Assembly: GCA_027019885.1 (NCBI GenBank)
Contig: JALUWC010000389.1
Span: forward strand, 1 to 8,440
Direction of reading: 5' to 3'
DNA: 8,440 bases
Origin: Geoglobus sp.
GTDB taxonomy: Archaea; Halobacteriota; Archaeoglobi; Archaeoglobales; Archaeoglobaceae
Part shown: positions 1-6,096 of the stretch, one piece after another
Layout of the letters: each line of letters opens with the position of its first letter
Position numbering within the stretch: position 1 is the first letter of the stretch
Notes under the pieces: generated by a model
Seen by the model: only the letters and a program-made list of their open reading frames with translations
What the model was told of the DNA's origin: nothing
Database searches by the model: none
Position numbers and translations under genes: made by a program

Positions 1-419
1 CTTGCTTTATCTGCGGGGGTTTCAATGCTCTCTCTGAGTGCAAAATAGGCAGCATAAACAAACCAGAGCATGAGTACTGTTGTCTCTCTCGGATCCCAGT
101 TCCAGTAACTTCCCCATGCAACATTTGCCCAGATGCTACCGCTTATCAGAGCACCGGTTATGAGAAAAAATCCTCCCTTTGCAGAGTTCTTGGAAATCAG
201 ATCGTATCTGTGGTCACCTTTTATAAGGTAGAGAATGGATGATATGAGTGTGACCGTGAATGCAACGAATGATGTGATGGCTGAGGGTAAATGGAAGAAT
301 ATGATTCTGTAGTTGTTTTTAAGCTGCTTTGTTGGGGATGGTGGAAGGGTGACGGCGTTATAAACCGCAAACAGAAACATGGCAATGGCGATTACCGCAA
401 CCAGTCCCTCCTTCTGCAT
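1..419 (-). CDS. ccmC: CcmC/CcsA-type cytochrome c maturation (heme handling) protein, N-terminal part only
   Basis: Only the first 139 codons lie in the window; the gene runs off the left edge. Membrane-spanning stretches are visible at about residues 6-23, 46-66, 84-101 and 115-128. Residues 38-45 (RIIFFHLP) match the conserved region that carries the heme-ligating histidine of CcmC, here His43. Residues 102-114 (WGSYWNWDPRETT) are the tryptophan-rich WWD signature of the heme-handling family. Family members of this type sit in the cytoplasmic membrane and pass heme to the cytochrome c maturation machinery on the outer face. CcmC is usually about 220-250 residues, so roughly 60% is present. 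The ATG at 417-419 is chosen because the first hydrophobic segment follows at once and a TATA-like box lies about 26 bases upstream. CcmC rather than CcsA/CcmF is preferred from the early position of the His motif; the missing C-terminus limits certainty. It is co-directional with the threonine dehydratase after a 62-base gap. Confidence 0.85.
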   Translation of the reverse strand, partial: MQKEGLVAVIAIAMFLFAVYNAVTLPPSPTKQLKNNYRIIFFHLPSAITSFVAFTVTLISSILYLIKGDHRYDLISKNSAKGGFFLITGALISGSIWANVAWGSYWNWDPRETTVLMLWFVYAAYFALRESIETPADKA

Positions 420-440
420 GATTTATCCTGCCCCATCAGG

Positions 441-449
441 TTTAAAAAA
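441..449 (-). promoter_or_regulatory. TATA-like box for the ccmC-type gene, coinciding with a T-run that could end the upstream transcript
   Basis: On the minus strand this reads GTTTTTTAAA, centred about 26 bases before the ATG at 419. That is the usual distance between a TATA box and the transcription start in archaea, so the message could be leaderless or nearly so. The same six T's lie about 35 bases after the stop codon of the threonine dehydratase gene (482-484). A run of T's is the commonest intrinsic termination signal in archaea, so the site may serve both purposes. A weak 5-bp inverted repeat (TTACA...TGTAA, 466-480) precedes it. Based on pattern only. Confidence 0.35.
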
Positions 450-481
450 CTATTCCAGCATTTCTTTACACATGATGTAAT

Positions 482-1708
482 TCAAATTCTCTCAAAGCAA
501 TAGCCCTTCTCTTTCAGCTCTTCAAGAATTCTCATCACAACCTCCTCAGATTCAACCTCAAATACTATCTGCAGTGCGGTGTGCCATGCAGGAGCCCTCA
601 AATCCTCTCGATGATGGGAAACATCTATTATGTTCCCCCTGTACTCTGCTATTATTCCTGTAACATCGCTTAAATTTCCGGGAGTGTCGGGAACATAGCC
701 CTGAATCACCGCAAGCCTTCCTGCATTTGCAAGAGCCCGAATTATGAGCCTGTATATTGCAGTGAGATCAATATTTCCTCCAGAAACAACAGCAGCAACC
801 TTCTTGCCTTTAACATCCATCTTTCCTCCCAGAAGGGCAGCAACGCCAGCAGCTCCTGCACCTTCGGCAAGAACCTTCTGCTTTTCAAGCAGAAAATGAA
901 TGGCTCTTGCGATTTCATCCTCGCTCACAGTGACAATTGAATCCACAAGCTCTTTCACAATTTTGAAGGTCACCTTTCCCGGCTTTTTTGTCACAAGCCC
1001 GTCAGCTACGGTTGGTTTCGTCTCGACATTCTGGATTCTTCCTGCCCTCAAAGATTCCACAAATTTCGGGGCGTTTTCAGGCTCAACACCGATGATCTCG
1101 ACATCCGGATTCAACCTCTTTGCAACCACGGCTATGCCGGAAATCAGCCCACCTCCCCCAACAGGCACAATAATTGTATCCAGATCCTCGATCTGCTTTA
1201 CCATTTCCAGAACTATTGTCCCCTGTCCGGAGATTATGTCCGGATCGTCAAAGGGATGGATCAATGTATAACCCATCTCCTCGGAGATCTCTACCGCCCT
1301 TCTCTCTGCATCATCGTATATCCTCCCATGCAGGATCACCTCTGCGCCATAGTTTCTGGTTGACTCAACCTTTGTTATTGATGCTGATTCAGGCATTACG
1401 ACGATGCATGGAAGTTTGAAGACAGATGATGCGTAGGCAACACCCTGAGCGTGATTTCCTGCCGAGGCGGTAACAACACCCTTGGCATGATCCTTCACCC
1501 TGCTCATCTTGTAAAGAGCACCTCTGATTTTGAAGCTCCCCGTCTTCTGCAAATTTTCGAGTTTCAGGTGTATTTCAGCTCTGACTATCTCGCTAAGAGC
1601 TTCACTGTACTCAACTGGCGTTCTGTAGGCATATTTCATTATAACTTTCTCTGCCTCTTTCGAACCATGGTAAATCTCTTCTACGAGCTCTTCCAGACTT
1701 TTTTTCAT
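482..1708 (-). CDS. ilvA: Threonine dehydratase (threonine ammonia-lyase), PLP-dependent, with C-terminal ACT domain
   Basis: 408 residues. The enzyme deaminates L-threonine to 2-oxobutanoate and ammonia in the cytoplasm, the first step from threonine to isoleucine, or a catabolic step. Residues 57-63 (GSFKIRG) hold the PLP-binding lysine, Lys60. Residues 82-86 (SAGNH) form the substrate loop, 184-188 (GGGGL) bind the PLP phosphate, and 309-312 (SGGN) is the usual late motif. About residues 330-408 form a single ACT domain, the arrangement of the short, TdcB/IlvA-like class (about 400 residues) rather than the long biosynthetic IlvA with two ACT-like repeats. The ACT domain suggests allosteric control by an amino acid, but the ligand cannot be read here. 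The start at 1706-1708 is chosen because AGGAGGG lies 5 bases upstream; an in-frame ATG at 1762 would add 18 unfamiliar residues inside Elp3. It starts one base after the Elp3 stop, so the two are probably co-transcribed. Biosynthetic versus catabolic role is undecided. Confidence 0.93.
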   Translation of the reverse strand: MKKSLEELVEEIYHGSKEAEKVIMKYAYRTPVEYSEALSEIVRAEIHLKLENLQKTGSFKIRGALYKMSRVKDHAKGVVTASAGNHAQGVAYASSVFKLPCIVVMPESASITKVESTRNYGAEVILHGRIYDDAERRAVEISEEMGYTLIHPFDDPDIISGQGTIVLEMVKQIEDLDTIIVPVGGGGLISGIAVVAKRLNPDVEIIGVEPENAPKFVESLRAGRIQNVETKPTVADGLVTKKPGKVTFKIVKELVDSIVTVSEDEIARAIHFLLEKQKVLAEGAGAAGVAALLGGKMDVKGKKVAAVVSGGNIDLTAIYRLIIRALANAGRLAVIQGYVPDTPGNLSDVTGIIAEYRGNIIDVSHHREDLRAPAWHTALQIVFEVESEEVVMRILEELKEKGYCFERI

Positions 1709-1709
1709 C

Positions 1710-3290
1710 CTATCCCTCCTGAATTCTCTTAACCATGTACTCGAATTCCTTTTCATAGCCATGCTTTCTGTAGTACTCCCTCACCCCGACCCCGCTTATA
1801 ACAGCGATTCTGTCGTAGGACTCCTTTGCGACGCTTTCAGCGATGTTCAGCAGCCTCTCCCCAAATCCTCTGTGCTGAAATGCATTCTCATCTTTTTTCC
1901 CGATCCCAACAGCCTTCCCGTACACGTGCAGTTCCCTGATCAGGGCAGCATCTTCAAGCTCCGGAATGAATGGTTTGTTTGAGAGCCTCAGCCTCAGGAA
2001 TCCAACCAACACCTCTCTGGATGGATCTTCGAACGATATGAAGTGCTCTTTACCGTCATTTGCCCTGTAAACCCTCACAACTTCCTCAAAATCCTCCTCC
2101 CCGTATGCCTTGAGTCTATGGCCTGCCTCCCTGCACCTTATGCACCTGCATGAATAACCAAGCTCCTTCAGTCTCTCGTGCACCATCTGCCTCACATTGC
2201 CCTTGTCGAGACCTATCGCCTTCTCAACAGGAATGTCCCTCTGTATGCGCTGAATTCTGACGTATTCGGGTATGTATTTTTTGGCTCTGGCAATCAGCTC
2301 AACAACCTCTTCGGTTGTGTAGGGCTGATACTCTCCATGCTTGTACATTTCGTAAAGCTCTGTTCCCTTAACGACGAGGGTCGGATAGATCTTCAGATAG
2401 TCGGGCCTGAAATCGGGATTTTCGAACAGCTCCCTGAACATCCTCAGGTCTCTCCTGAAATCTGATCCGGGCAGGCCCGGCATTATGTGGTATCCAACCT
2501 TGAATGCTGAATCCCTCAAACGCCTGGTGGCAAGCACAACACCCCTCACGTCATGCCCCCTATGGATTTGCTGCAGCACATCATCGTACACGCTCTGCAC
2601 TCCGAGCTCCACCTTTGTGCCCCCAAACCTGAGCATCTCAACTATGTGCTCTTCCTTGGCATAATCAGGCCTTGTTTCGAACGTCATGCCAACACATCTC
2701 GCTTTTGCTCTCTCGTTATCCTTCTTCGCCGTCTCAAGGACAGTGTAATGCTTCACCTCACTCTCAAAGCTGTTTAGTGCTGAGTATATCCCGAGAATGA
2801 AGCGATTCTTGTACCAATCCTCTCTTGCAGGAAAGGTGCCTCCCATCACGATGACCTCAATTTTATCGACGTCATGGCCTATCTCCTTCAGCTCTCTGAG
2901 CCTGGCAGAAACCTGCTTGAAAGCATCATAGCCATGCTGCCTCCCCCTCTGAGCTGCAGGCTCAAAGCCAATATAGCTCTGAGGAGTGCTGAACTCCACA
3001 CCTCCGGGGCATGGAACACATTTGCCGTGAGGGCATTTTGATGGAGAGGTCATAACGCTGACAACCGCAACACCGCTCATGGTTCTGACAGGTTTGAGCC
3101 TCAGGACTTCCCTGAGCCTGTGGTAGTGGGGTTCATCCCTGCTCGCCCTGAGAATGTCCGCATCCGAGGGAAGATTGGAGAGGGAGTATTTCTTTGCGAT
3201 CCTCTTTTTAATCCTCGCTACCATTCTCTTGTCTGCCGTGCCGGTTTTTGCGATCTCCCGGGCCATCTCTTTCAGTACAGTGAGAAGCAT
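1710..3290 (-). CDS. elp3: Elp3 family tRNA wobble-uridine modification enzyme (radical SAM plus GNAT acetyltransferase)
   Basis: 526 residues, full length for archaeal Elp3. Elp3 uses a 4Fe-4S cluster, S-adenosylmethionine and acetyl-CoA to build the carboxymethyl group on C5 of uridine 34 in certain tRNAs. Archaea carry Elp3 without the other Elongator subunits, and none is visible here. Cys86, Cys91 and Cys94 in CPHGKCVPCPGG form the CX4CX2C cluster motif that distinguishes Elp3 from ordinary CX3CX2C radical SAM enzymes. A cysteine-rich linker (GYSCRCIRCREAGHR, about residues 375-390) matches the zinc-binding segment of the family. The C-terminal GNAT domain shows the acetyl-CoA loop QHRGFG (472-477) and the late YYRKHGY motif (506-512). 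The basic N-terminus fits the tRNA-binding part. The ATG at 3288-3290 follows a TATA-like box at a leaderless distance. It is the first gene of a probable two-gene operon with the threonine dehydratase. No defect is seen. Confidence 0.95.
   Translation of the reverse strand: MLLTVLKEMAREIAKTGTADKRMVARIKKRIAKKYSLSNLPSDADILRASRDEPHYHRLREVLRLKPVRTMSGVAVVSVMTSPSKCPHGKCVPCPGGVEFSTPQSYIGFEPAAQRGRQHGYDAFKQVSARLRELKEIGHDVDKIEVIVMGGTFPAREDWYKNRFILGIYSALNSFESEVKHYTVLETAKKDNERAKARCVGMTFETRPDYAKEEHIVEMLRFGGTKVELGVQSVYDDVLQQIHRGHDVRGVVLATRRLRDSAFKVGYHIMPGLPGSDFRRDLRMFRELFENPDFRPDYLKIYPTLVVKGTELYEMYKHGEYQPYTTEEVVELIARAKKYIPEYVRIQRIQRDIPVEKAIGLDKGNVRQMVHERLKELGYSCRCIRCREAGHRLKAYGEEDFEEVVRVYRANDGKEHFISFEDPSREVLVGFLRLRLSNKPFIPELEDAALIRELHVYGKAVGIGKKDENAFQHRGFGERLLNIAESVAKESYDRIAVISGVGVREYYRKHGYEKEFEYMVKRIQEG
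1714..1720 (-). promoter_or_regulatory. Shine-Dalgarno site that fixes the threonine dehydratase start
   Basis: The minus strand reads AGGAGGG, five bases before the ATG at 1706-1708. It lies inside the last codons of Elp3 (Gln-Glu-Gly-stop), so translation of the two genes is likely coupled. It supports the shorter 408-residue start over the in-frame ATG at 1762, which has no such site. Confidence 0.8.
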
Positions 3291-3314
3291 TCCTTTAAAA
3301 TGAGGAAATGCTGG

Positions 3315-3322
3315 TTAAAAAT
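3315..3322 (-). promoter_or_regulatory. TATA-like box for the elp3-threonine dehydratase operon
   Basis: The minus strand reads ATTTTTAA, centred about 28 bases before the Elp3 ATG. No separate Shine-Dalgarno site is well placed (GGA touches the ATG), which agrees with a leaderless message starting near 3290. The spacer between the ligase stop and this gene is only 61 bases, so read-through from the ligase is also possible. Pattern-based call. Confidence 0.4.
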
Positions 3323-3351
3323 GTGACGGAGAAAGCATCCAGAGCATTCAA

Positions 3352-5004
3352 TCATCTTGCTCTGAAACGCTCCCTCCAGTCTGGCAGCTCTTTATCCCTG
3401 TCCCACCCGTGGTCTTCTTTTTCTCTTTCCTCCTCCTTGAGCTGCCACTTCTTTATTCTGCCTGTGGGCGTGTACGGGAAGCTCTCGACGAATTCTATGT
3501 AGCGCGGAATCTTGAAGTAGGCAACCTTCCCGGCCATGTACTCTATTATCTCCTCAGCCTTGATCTCAACACCCTCTTTGGGCCTGATGAAGGCCTTTAT
3601 CTCCTCGCCCCTCAGCTTATCAGGAACCGGCACGACTGCCACATCCTGAACCTTCGGATGGCTCTTGATGACATCCTCGATCTCCCAGCTCGCTATGTTC
3701 TCCCCGCTCCTCCTGACAATGAACTTCTTGCGGTCAACGAAGTACAGGTAGCCGTCCTCATCCATCGTAACAAAATCTCCGCTGTAGAGCCAGCCGTCCT
3801 TAATTGTCTCCGCAGTCCTCTCTTCATCCTTCCAGTACCTCAGCATCTGGGCAGGGCTTTTTCTTATCAGCTCTCCAACCCTGCCCCTCTCCACCTCATT
3901 TCCAGCTTCATCAACGACCTTCACTTCATGCCCAAGATCGGGGAACACCGGAACTCCAAAGCTTCCAATCTTCTTGTAGGGATGAGGCGGATTCAGGCAC
4001 GGCAATGGTTCTTCAGTCTGGCTGTATCCCTCAAGCACCTCAACTCCAAAACGCTCCTCAAACTTCAGCCATATTTCCTTAGGCATCCCGCCTATTATCA
4101 CGTATTTAGCCGGACTGTCCTTCTCGAATTCGCTTGGAGGTAAAGCGTAGAGAATGTTAGCCATTGAGCCCAGCAGATTGAAAGCAGTCGCTTCGTAGGT
4201 TGAAACGTCCTCCCAGAACTTCGATGCAGAGAATATGCTCCTCAGGGTTATCCTTCCGCCCGCAAACATCATGCCAAGGCTTGAGTAGATCTGGGCGTTG
4301 ATGTGGAAGAGAGGCAGGCCTGTGTAGTCATTATCGTTTTCACCAATCATCCAGAGGGTGATGGCTTTCGCAGAGAGAGTGTAGGAGTAGTTTGATAGGA
4401 CGGCACCCTTTGGCAGGCCAGTTGTGCCAGAGGTGTAGATGATGGCAACGGGGTCGTCTTTCGAAACGCTAACATCCGGATTCTTCGTGGAGCCATCGAG
4501 CTGATCAAGGGTTGTGTCTTTCGATGAGTCACTCCTGACGATGATTCTTTCCAAATGCGGAAGCTTATCCTTTATGCTCTCCACTATGGGAAGCAAGTCC
4601 TCCTCGACAATAATCGTTGAGGACTCGCTGTTGCCAATGACATGCCTTGCGTCAAACTCGCGATAAAACCAGTTCACCGGCACCTCAACGGCTCCAATTT
4701 TTGCACATGCGTAAATGCACCGCAGGTAATCAAGGGAGTTTCTGAGATAAAGAGCAACCCTGTCCCCCTTTTTAACACCCAAATCCACTAACGCGTTCCC
4801 AATTCTGCTGGCATCTCTGTTCAGCTCCTCGTAGGTCATCCTTTCTCCTGTATCCGCGAATATAGCGTAGTCCTTATTCCCTTTAAGCTCAGCTGCAGCT
4901 TCAACCGCCTCCTTCACAGTATCGGCCTTAGCCATCTCCTCAGGCAGATTTCTGATTGCATAGCTGTAAGTTGGCCACCCTGCCAGCTCACCTTCCTTTA
5001 TCAC
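3352..5004 (-). CDS. AMP-forming acyl-CoA synthetase/ligase, CaiC-like subgroup
   Basis: 550 residues of the ANL adenylating superfamily: a carboxylic acid and ATP give an acyl-adenylate, then CoA displaces AMP. The large N-terminal domain carries the phosphate loop YTSGTTGLPKG (190-200) and GYSQTE (326-331). YSGD (407-410) binds the ribose, DRKK (424-427) marks the hinge, and GEN (434-436) begins the CoA-facing part of the C-terminal domain. The RRSGENIASWEIE style resembles crotonobetaine/carnitine-CoA ligase (CaiC) and related broad acyl-CoA synthetases. The true substrate (fatty, branched or aromatic acid) cannot be told. Oddity: the late motif normally G-K-[IV]-x-K reads TGRIKK, so Arg516 occupies the place of the usual catalytic lysine, with lysines at 518 and 519. 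A charged tail of about 25 residues follows. The start is GTG (5002-5004); a good Shine-Dalgarno site lies 13-14 bases upstream, rather far. It is divergent from a ribbon-helix-helix regulator, which may control it. Confidence 0.9.
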   Translation of the reverse strand: MIKEGELAGWPTYSYAIRNLPEEMAKADTVKEAVEAAAELKGNKDYAIFADTGERMTYEELNRDASRIGNALVDLGVKKGDRVALYLRNSLDYLRCIYACAKIGAVEVPVNWFYREFDARHVIGNSESSTIIVEEDLLPIVESIKDKLPHLERIIVRSDSSKDTTLDQLDGSTKNPDVSVSKDDPVAIIYTSGTTGLPKGAVLSNYSYTLSAKAITLWMIGENDNDYTGLPLFHINAQIYSSLGMMFAGGRITLRSIFSASKFWEDVSTYEATAFNLLGSMANILYALPPSEFEKDSPAKYVIIGGMPKEIWLKFEERFGVEVLEGYSQTEEPLPCLNPPHPYKKIGSFGVPVFPDLGHEVKVVDEAGNEVERGRVGELIRKSPAQMLRYWKDEERTAETIKDGWLYSGDFVTMDEDGYLYFVDRKKFIVRRSGENIASWEIEDVIKSHPKVQDVAVVPVPDKLRGEEIKAFIRPKEGVEIKAEEIIEYMAGKVAYFKIPRYIEFVESFPYTPTGRIKKWQLKEEEREKEDHGWDRDKELPDWRERFRAR

Positions 5005-5017
5005 AAAAGAGATGATA

Positions 5018-5025
5018 CCACCTCC
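5018..5025 (-). promoter_or_regulatory. Distant Shine-Dalgarno site for the acyl-CoA ligase
   Basis: The minus strand reads GGAGGTGG, an excellent match to the end of 16S rRNA, but about 13-14 bases before the GTG start rather than the usual 5-9. A TGA in the same frame (on the minus strand near 5030-5032) rules out a longer form, and no ATG, GTG or TTG lies in frame between it and the site. Either the long spacing is tolerated or a rare start such as ATC (one codon pair closer) is used. Confidence 0.45.
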
Positions 5026-5041
5026 GCATCAACTTCTATAA

Positions 5042-5054
5042 CAATTATTTATGA
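5042..5054 (-). promoter_or_regulatory. TATA-like box in the divergent ligase/regulator spacer
   Basis: The minus strand reads TCATAAATAATTG, an A/T-rich block of TATA character about 44 bases ahead of the ligase GTG, leaving room for a short leader that would carry the GGAGGTGG site. On the plus strand the same block reads AATTATTTAT and could equally serve a transcript through the small frame at 5100-5201 towards the ribbon-helix-helix gene. The direction of use cannot be decided from sequence. Confidence 0.3.
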
Positions 5055-5083
5055 GCAAATACAAATCCTTTGAGCCAGCATTT

Positions 5084-5100
5084 TGAGCATGCCTTGCTCA
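5084..5100. repeat. Short inverted repeat TGAGCA-N5-TGCTCA in the divergent spacer
   Basis: Six-base perfect arms (5084-5089 and 5095-5100) with a 5-base spacer, lying between the ligase promoter region and the ribbon-helix-helix gene. It could be a protein-binding site or chance; it also overlaps the first base of a small open frame. No second copy is seen in the window. Confidence 0.25.
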
Positions 5101-5201
5101 TGCTGTTCGAAAAGGCTCTTGCTGAGATTTTCGGGGCGAAATGCAGCTCAAAGCCCTTTCATGAGGGAAAACTCCCCTCAATACCTCCGAAAACCTTTTG
5201 A
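5100..5201 (+). other. Possible small protein or relic coding frame, 33 codons
   Basis: ATG at 5100-5102 to TGA at 5199-5201. The translation starts MLFEKALAEIFGAKC and continues SSKPFHEGKLPSIPPKTF, which reads like real protein: an amphipathic helix, then a basic, proline-rich end. The frame stays open upstream to about 5055 with similar character (SQHFEHALL before the ATG), so it may be the tail of something longer or begin at a TTG at 5070. No Shine-Dalgarno site precedes the ATG. It ends 23 bases before the ribbon-helix-helix start and could share its transcript. It matches no family I recognise; it may be a relic or chance. Confidence 0.22.
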
Positions 5202-5202
5202 A

Positions 5203-5221
5203 GTTAAATTGTCAATTCAAC
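5203..5221. promoter_or_regulatory. Candidate operator: imperfect inverted repeat just before the ribbon-helix-helix gene
   Basis: GTTAAATTGTCAATTCAAC has 8-base arms (5203-5210 and 5214-5221) with one mismatch and a 3-base spacer. It ends three bases before the ATG at 5225, a place where a bound protein would block initiation of transcription or translation. Ribbon-helix-helix proteins bind short palindromes as dimers and often repress themselves, so autoregulation is the natural reading. This is inference; no second copy near the ligase promoter was found. Confidence 0.4.
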
Positions 5222-5224
5222 AGC

Positions 5225-5782
5225 ATGCCAAAAAAGCGATTACAGACAACCCTCAGTGAAGAGGCCTTCAGGATTATTGAAAAGTACCGCTCGAAATACG
5301 GCGGGATGAACGAGGTGATTGAGGAGGCTTTGAAGCAGATGGACAGCGGTCTGAACAGGCTGAGCGAGAGCGACAGGCTGCTGATGGATCTGATAAGAAG
5401 CCTGGATTTTACGGCCTGCGGTAAAAACCAGTACATGTACCTAATTCTGGGTGACAGAAAGAAGGCCGTTGAGGAGAGCATGATGGAGACCGCAGTGGAG
5501 TGGTACCTCAAGAAGCCTCTTAAGGAAGCAACCCTGGAGGAGTTTCTGAGAACGGTTGAAAGGGGCTGGAAGGCGTTGAACAGAGTCGACTACGTCGAGA
5601 TCACAAGGGGCGAGAACTGGATACAGTGGCTCTGCTACCACACCATGCGCCACAGAGAGGTGAGCGAGTTTCTGGCGAGGCACATCACCTACATCTACGA
5701 AAAGTATTTTGCCGACGAGTGGGACATTGTGGAGAACGTGACTCCCAACGGTTTTCTGCTGAAGTTTTACCGGAAGGGCTGA
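5225..5782 (+). CDS. Ribbon-helix-helix (CopG-like) DNA-binding protein with unrecognised C-terminal domain
   Basis: 185 residues from the ATG at 5225-5227. Residues 1-40 fit a ribbon-helix-helix fold: a basic strand (KKRLQTTL), helix SEEAFRIIEKYRSKYG, a GG turn, and helix MNEVIEEALKQM. Such domains dimerise and read DNA with the strand. The remaining 145 residues are mixed alpha/beta with one Cys in CGKNQYMYL, one in WLCYHTMRHREVSEF, and a closing strand-like NGFLLKFYRKG. I do not recognise this part; it could bind a ligand such as an acyl-CoA, but nothing visible proves that. An in-frame TTG at 5198 would add nine unconvincing residues that run through the palindrome, so the ATG is preferred. 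No clear Shine-Dalgarno site is present. It is divergent from the acyl-CoA ligase, 220 bases away, which suggests local control of fatty-acid or related acyl metabolism. Most likely a transcription regulator. Confidence 0.75.
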   Translation: MPKKRLQTTLSEEAFRIIEKYRSKYGGMNEVIEEALKQMDSGLNRLSESDRLLMDLIRSLDFTACGKNQYMYLILGDRKKAVEESMMETAVEWYLKKPLKEATLEEFLRTVERGWKALNRVDYVEITRGENWIQWLCYHTMRHREVSEFLARHITYIYEKYFADEWDIVENVTPNGFLLKFYRKG

Positions 5783-6096
5783 TTTGTGGTGTAAAAGGCC
5801 GATAAATTCGTGAATTCTTCGACCTGTTTTCTGGCAGTTTTCCAAAATTGGCAGGAGTGTCAGGGCTCTGTTGAAGAAATCGAAATTTATCCCGCCCATC
5901 CAGCCCCGCCGCCTTCCGGAGCTTCATCTTAAACCGTATTGTTTATTCTGCTCGAAAATTCAATTTAGCTCTTTGTGGGGCTGGAGGAGAATGAAAACTT
6001 TCGTCGTGAAAGGGATAGTCTGTTTTGATTGAAATTGGTTTAGCTATTTTTTGTTTGAACACTGTCAGGTAAAACCCATATAAATGTTTTCTCTAT
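5783..6096. other. 314-base stretch without a convincing gene; possible decayed insertion site
   Basis: No long credible frame exists on either strand; minus-strand frames here run antisense into the ribbon-helix-helix gene and look like shadows. Visible items: CAGGGCTCTGTTGAAGAAAT at 5861-5880, and at 6054-6069 TTTGAACACTGTCAGG, whose complement loosely resembles it and recalls transposon ends. A GGAGGAG site at 5983-5989 precedes an ATG at 5991 that opens only 13 codons (MKTFVVKGIVCFD, then TGA). A TATA-like ATATAAAT lies at 6078-6085 with no gene in a suitable place. Base composition becomes A/T-rich across this stretch, so it may be the edge of an inserted island. Confidence 0.45.

Noticed and set aside
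900..1271. Plus-strand open frame opposite the threonine dehydratase
   Set aside because: Low-complexity Ser/Thr/Ile/Phe-rich shadow of a gene whose catalytic motifs are all intact on the other strand.
1709..1762. Longer threonine dehydratase starting at ATG 1762
   Set aside because: It would add 18 residues overlapping Elp3, without family resemblance or ribosome site, whereas the ATG at 1706-1708 has AGGAGGG at ideal spacing.
3409..4143. A 244-codon open frame on the plus strand
   Set aside because: It lies wholly antisense to the well-supported acyl-CoA ligase, has no recognisable motif, and its Leu/Pro/Arg-rich translation is what the opposite strand of a coding gene gives.
5198..5224. 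TTG start at 5198 for the ribbon-helix-helix protein
   Set aside because: It would add nine residues encoded by the palindrome; the ATG at 5225 begins directly with the basic strand typical of the family.
5441..5927. Two overlapping minus-strand frames (ends near 5899 and 5927) across the end of the ribbon-helix-helix gene
   Set aside because: They run antisense through a coherent gene and lack motifs; only the part right of 5783 is free of another gene and is short.
6078..6085. ATATAAAT as a working promoter
   Set aside because: It is a good TATA-like match on either strand, but no credible gene begins at a suitable distance in either direction, so it is mentioned only as content of the gene-free stretch.
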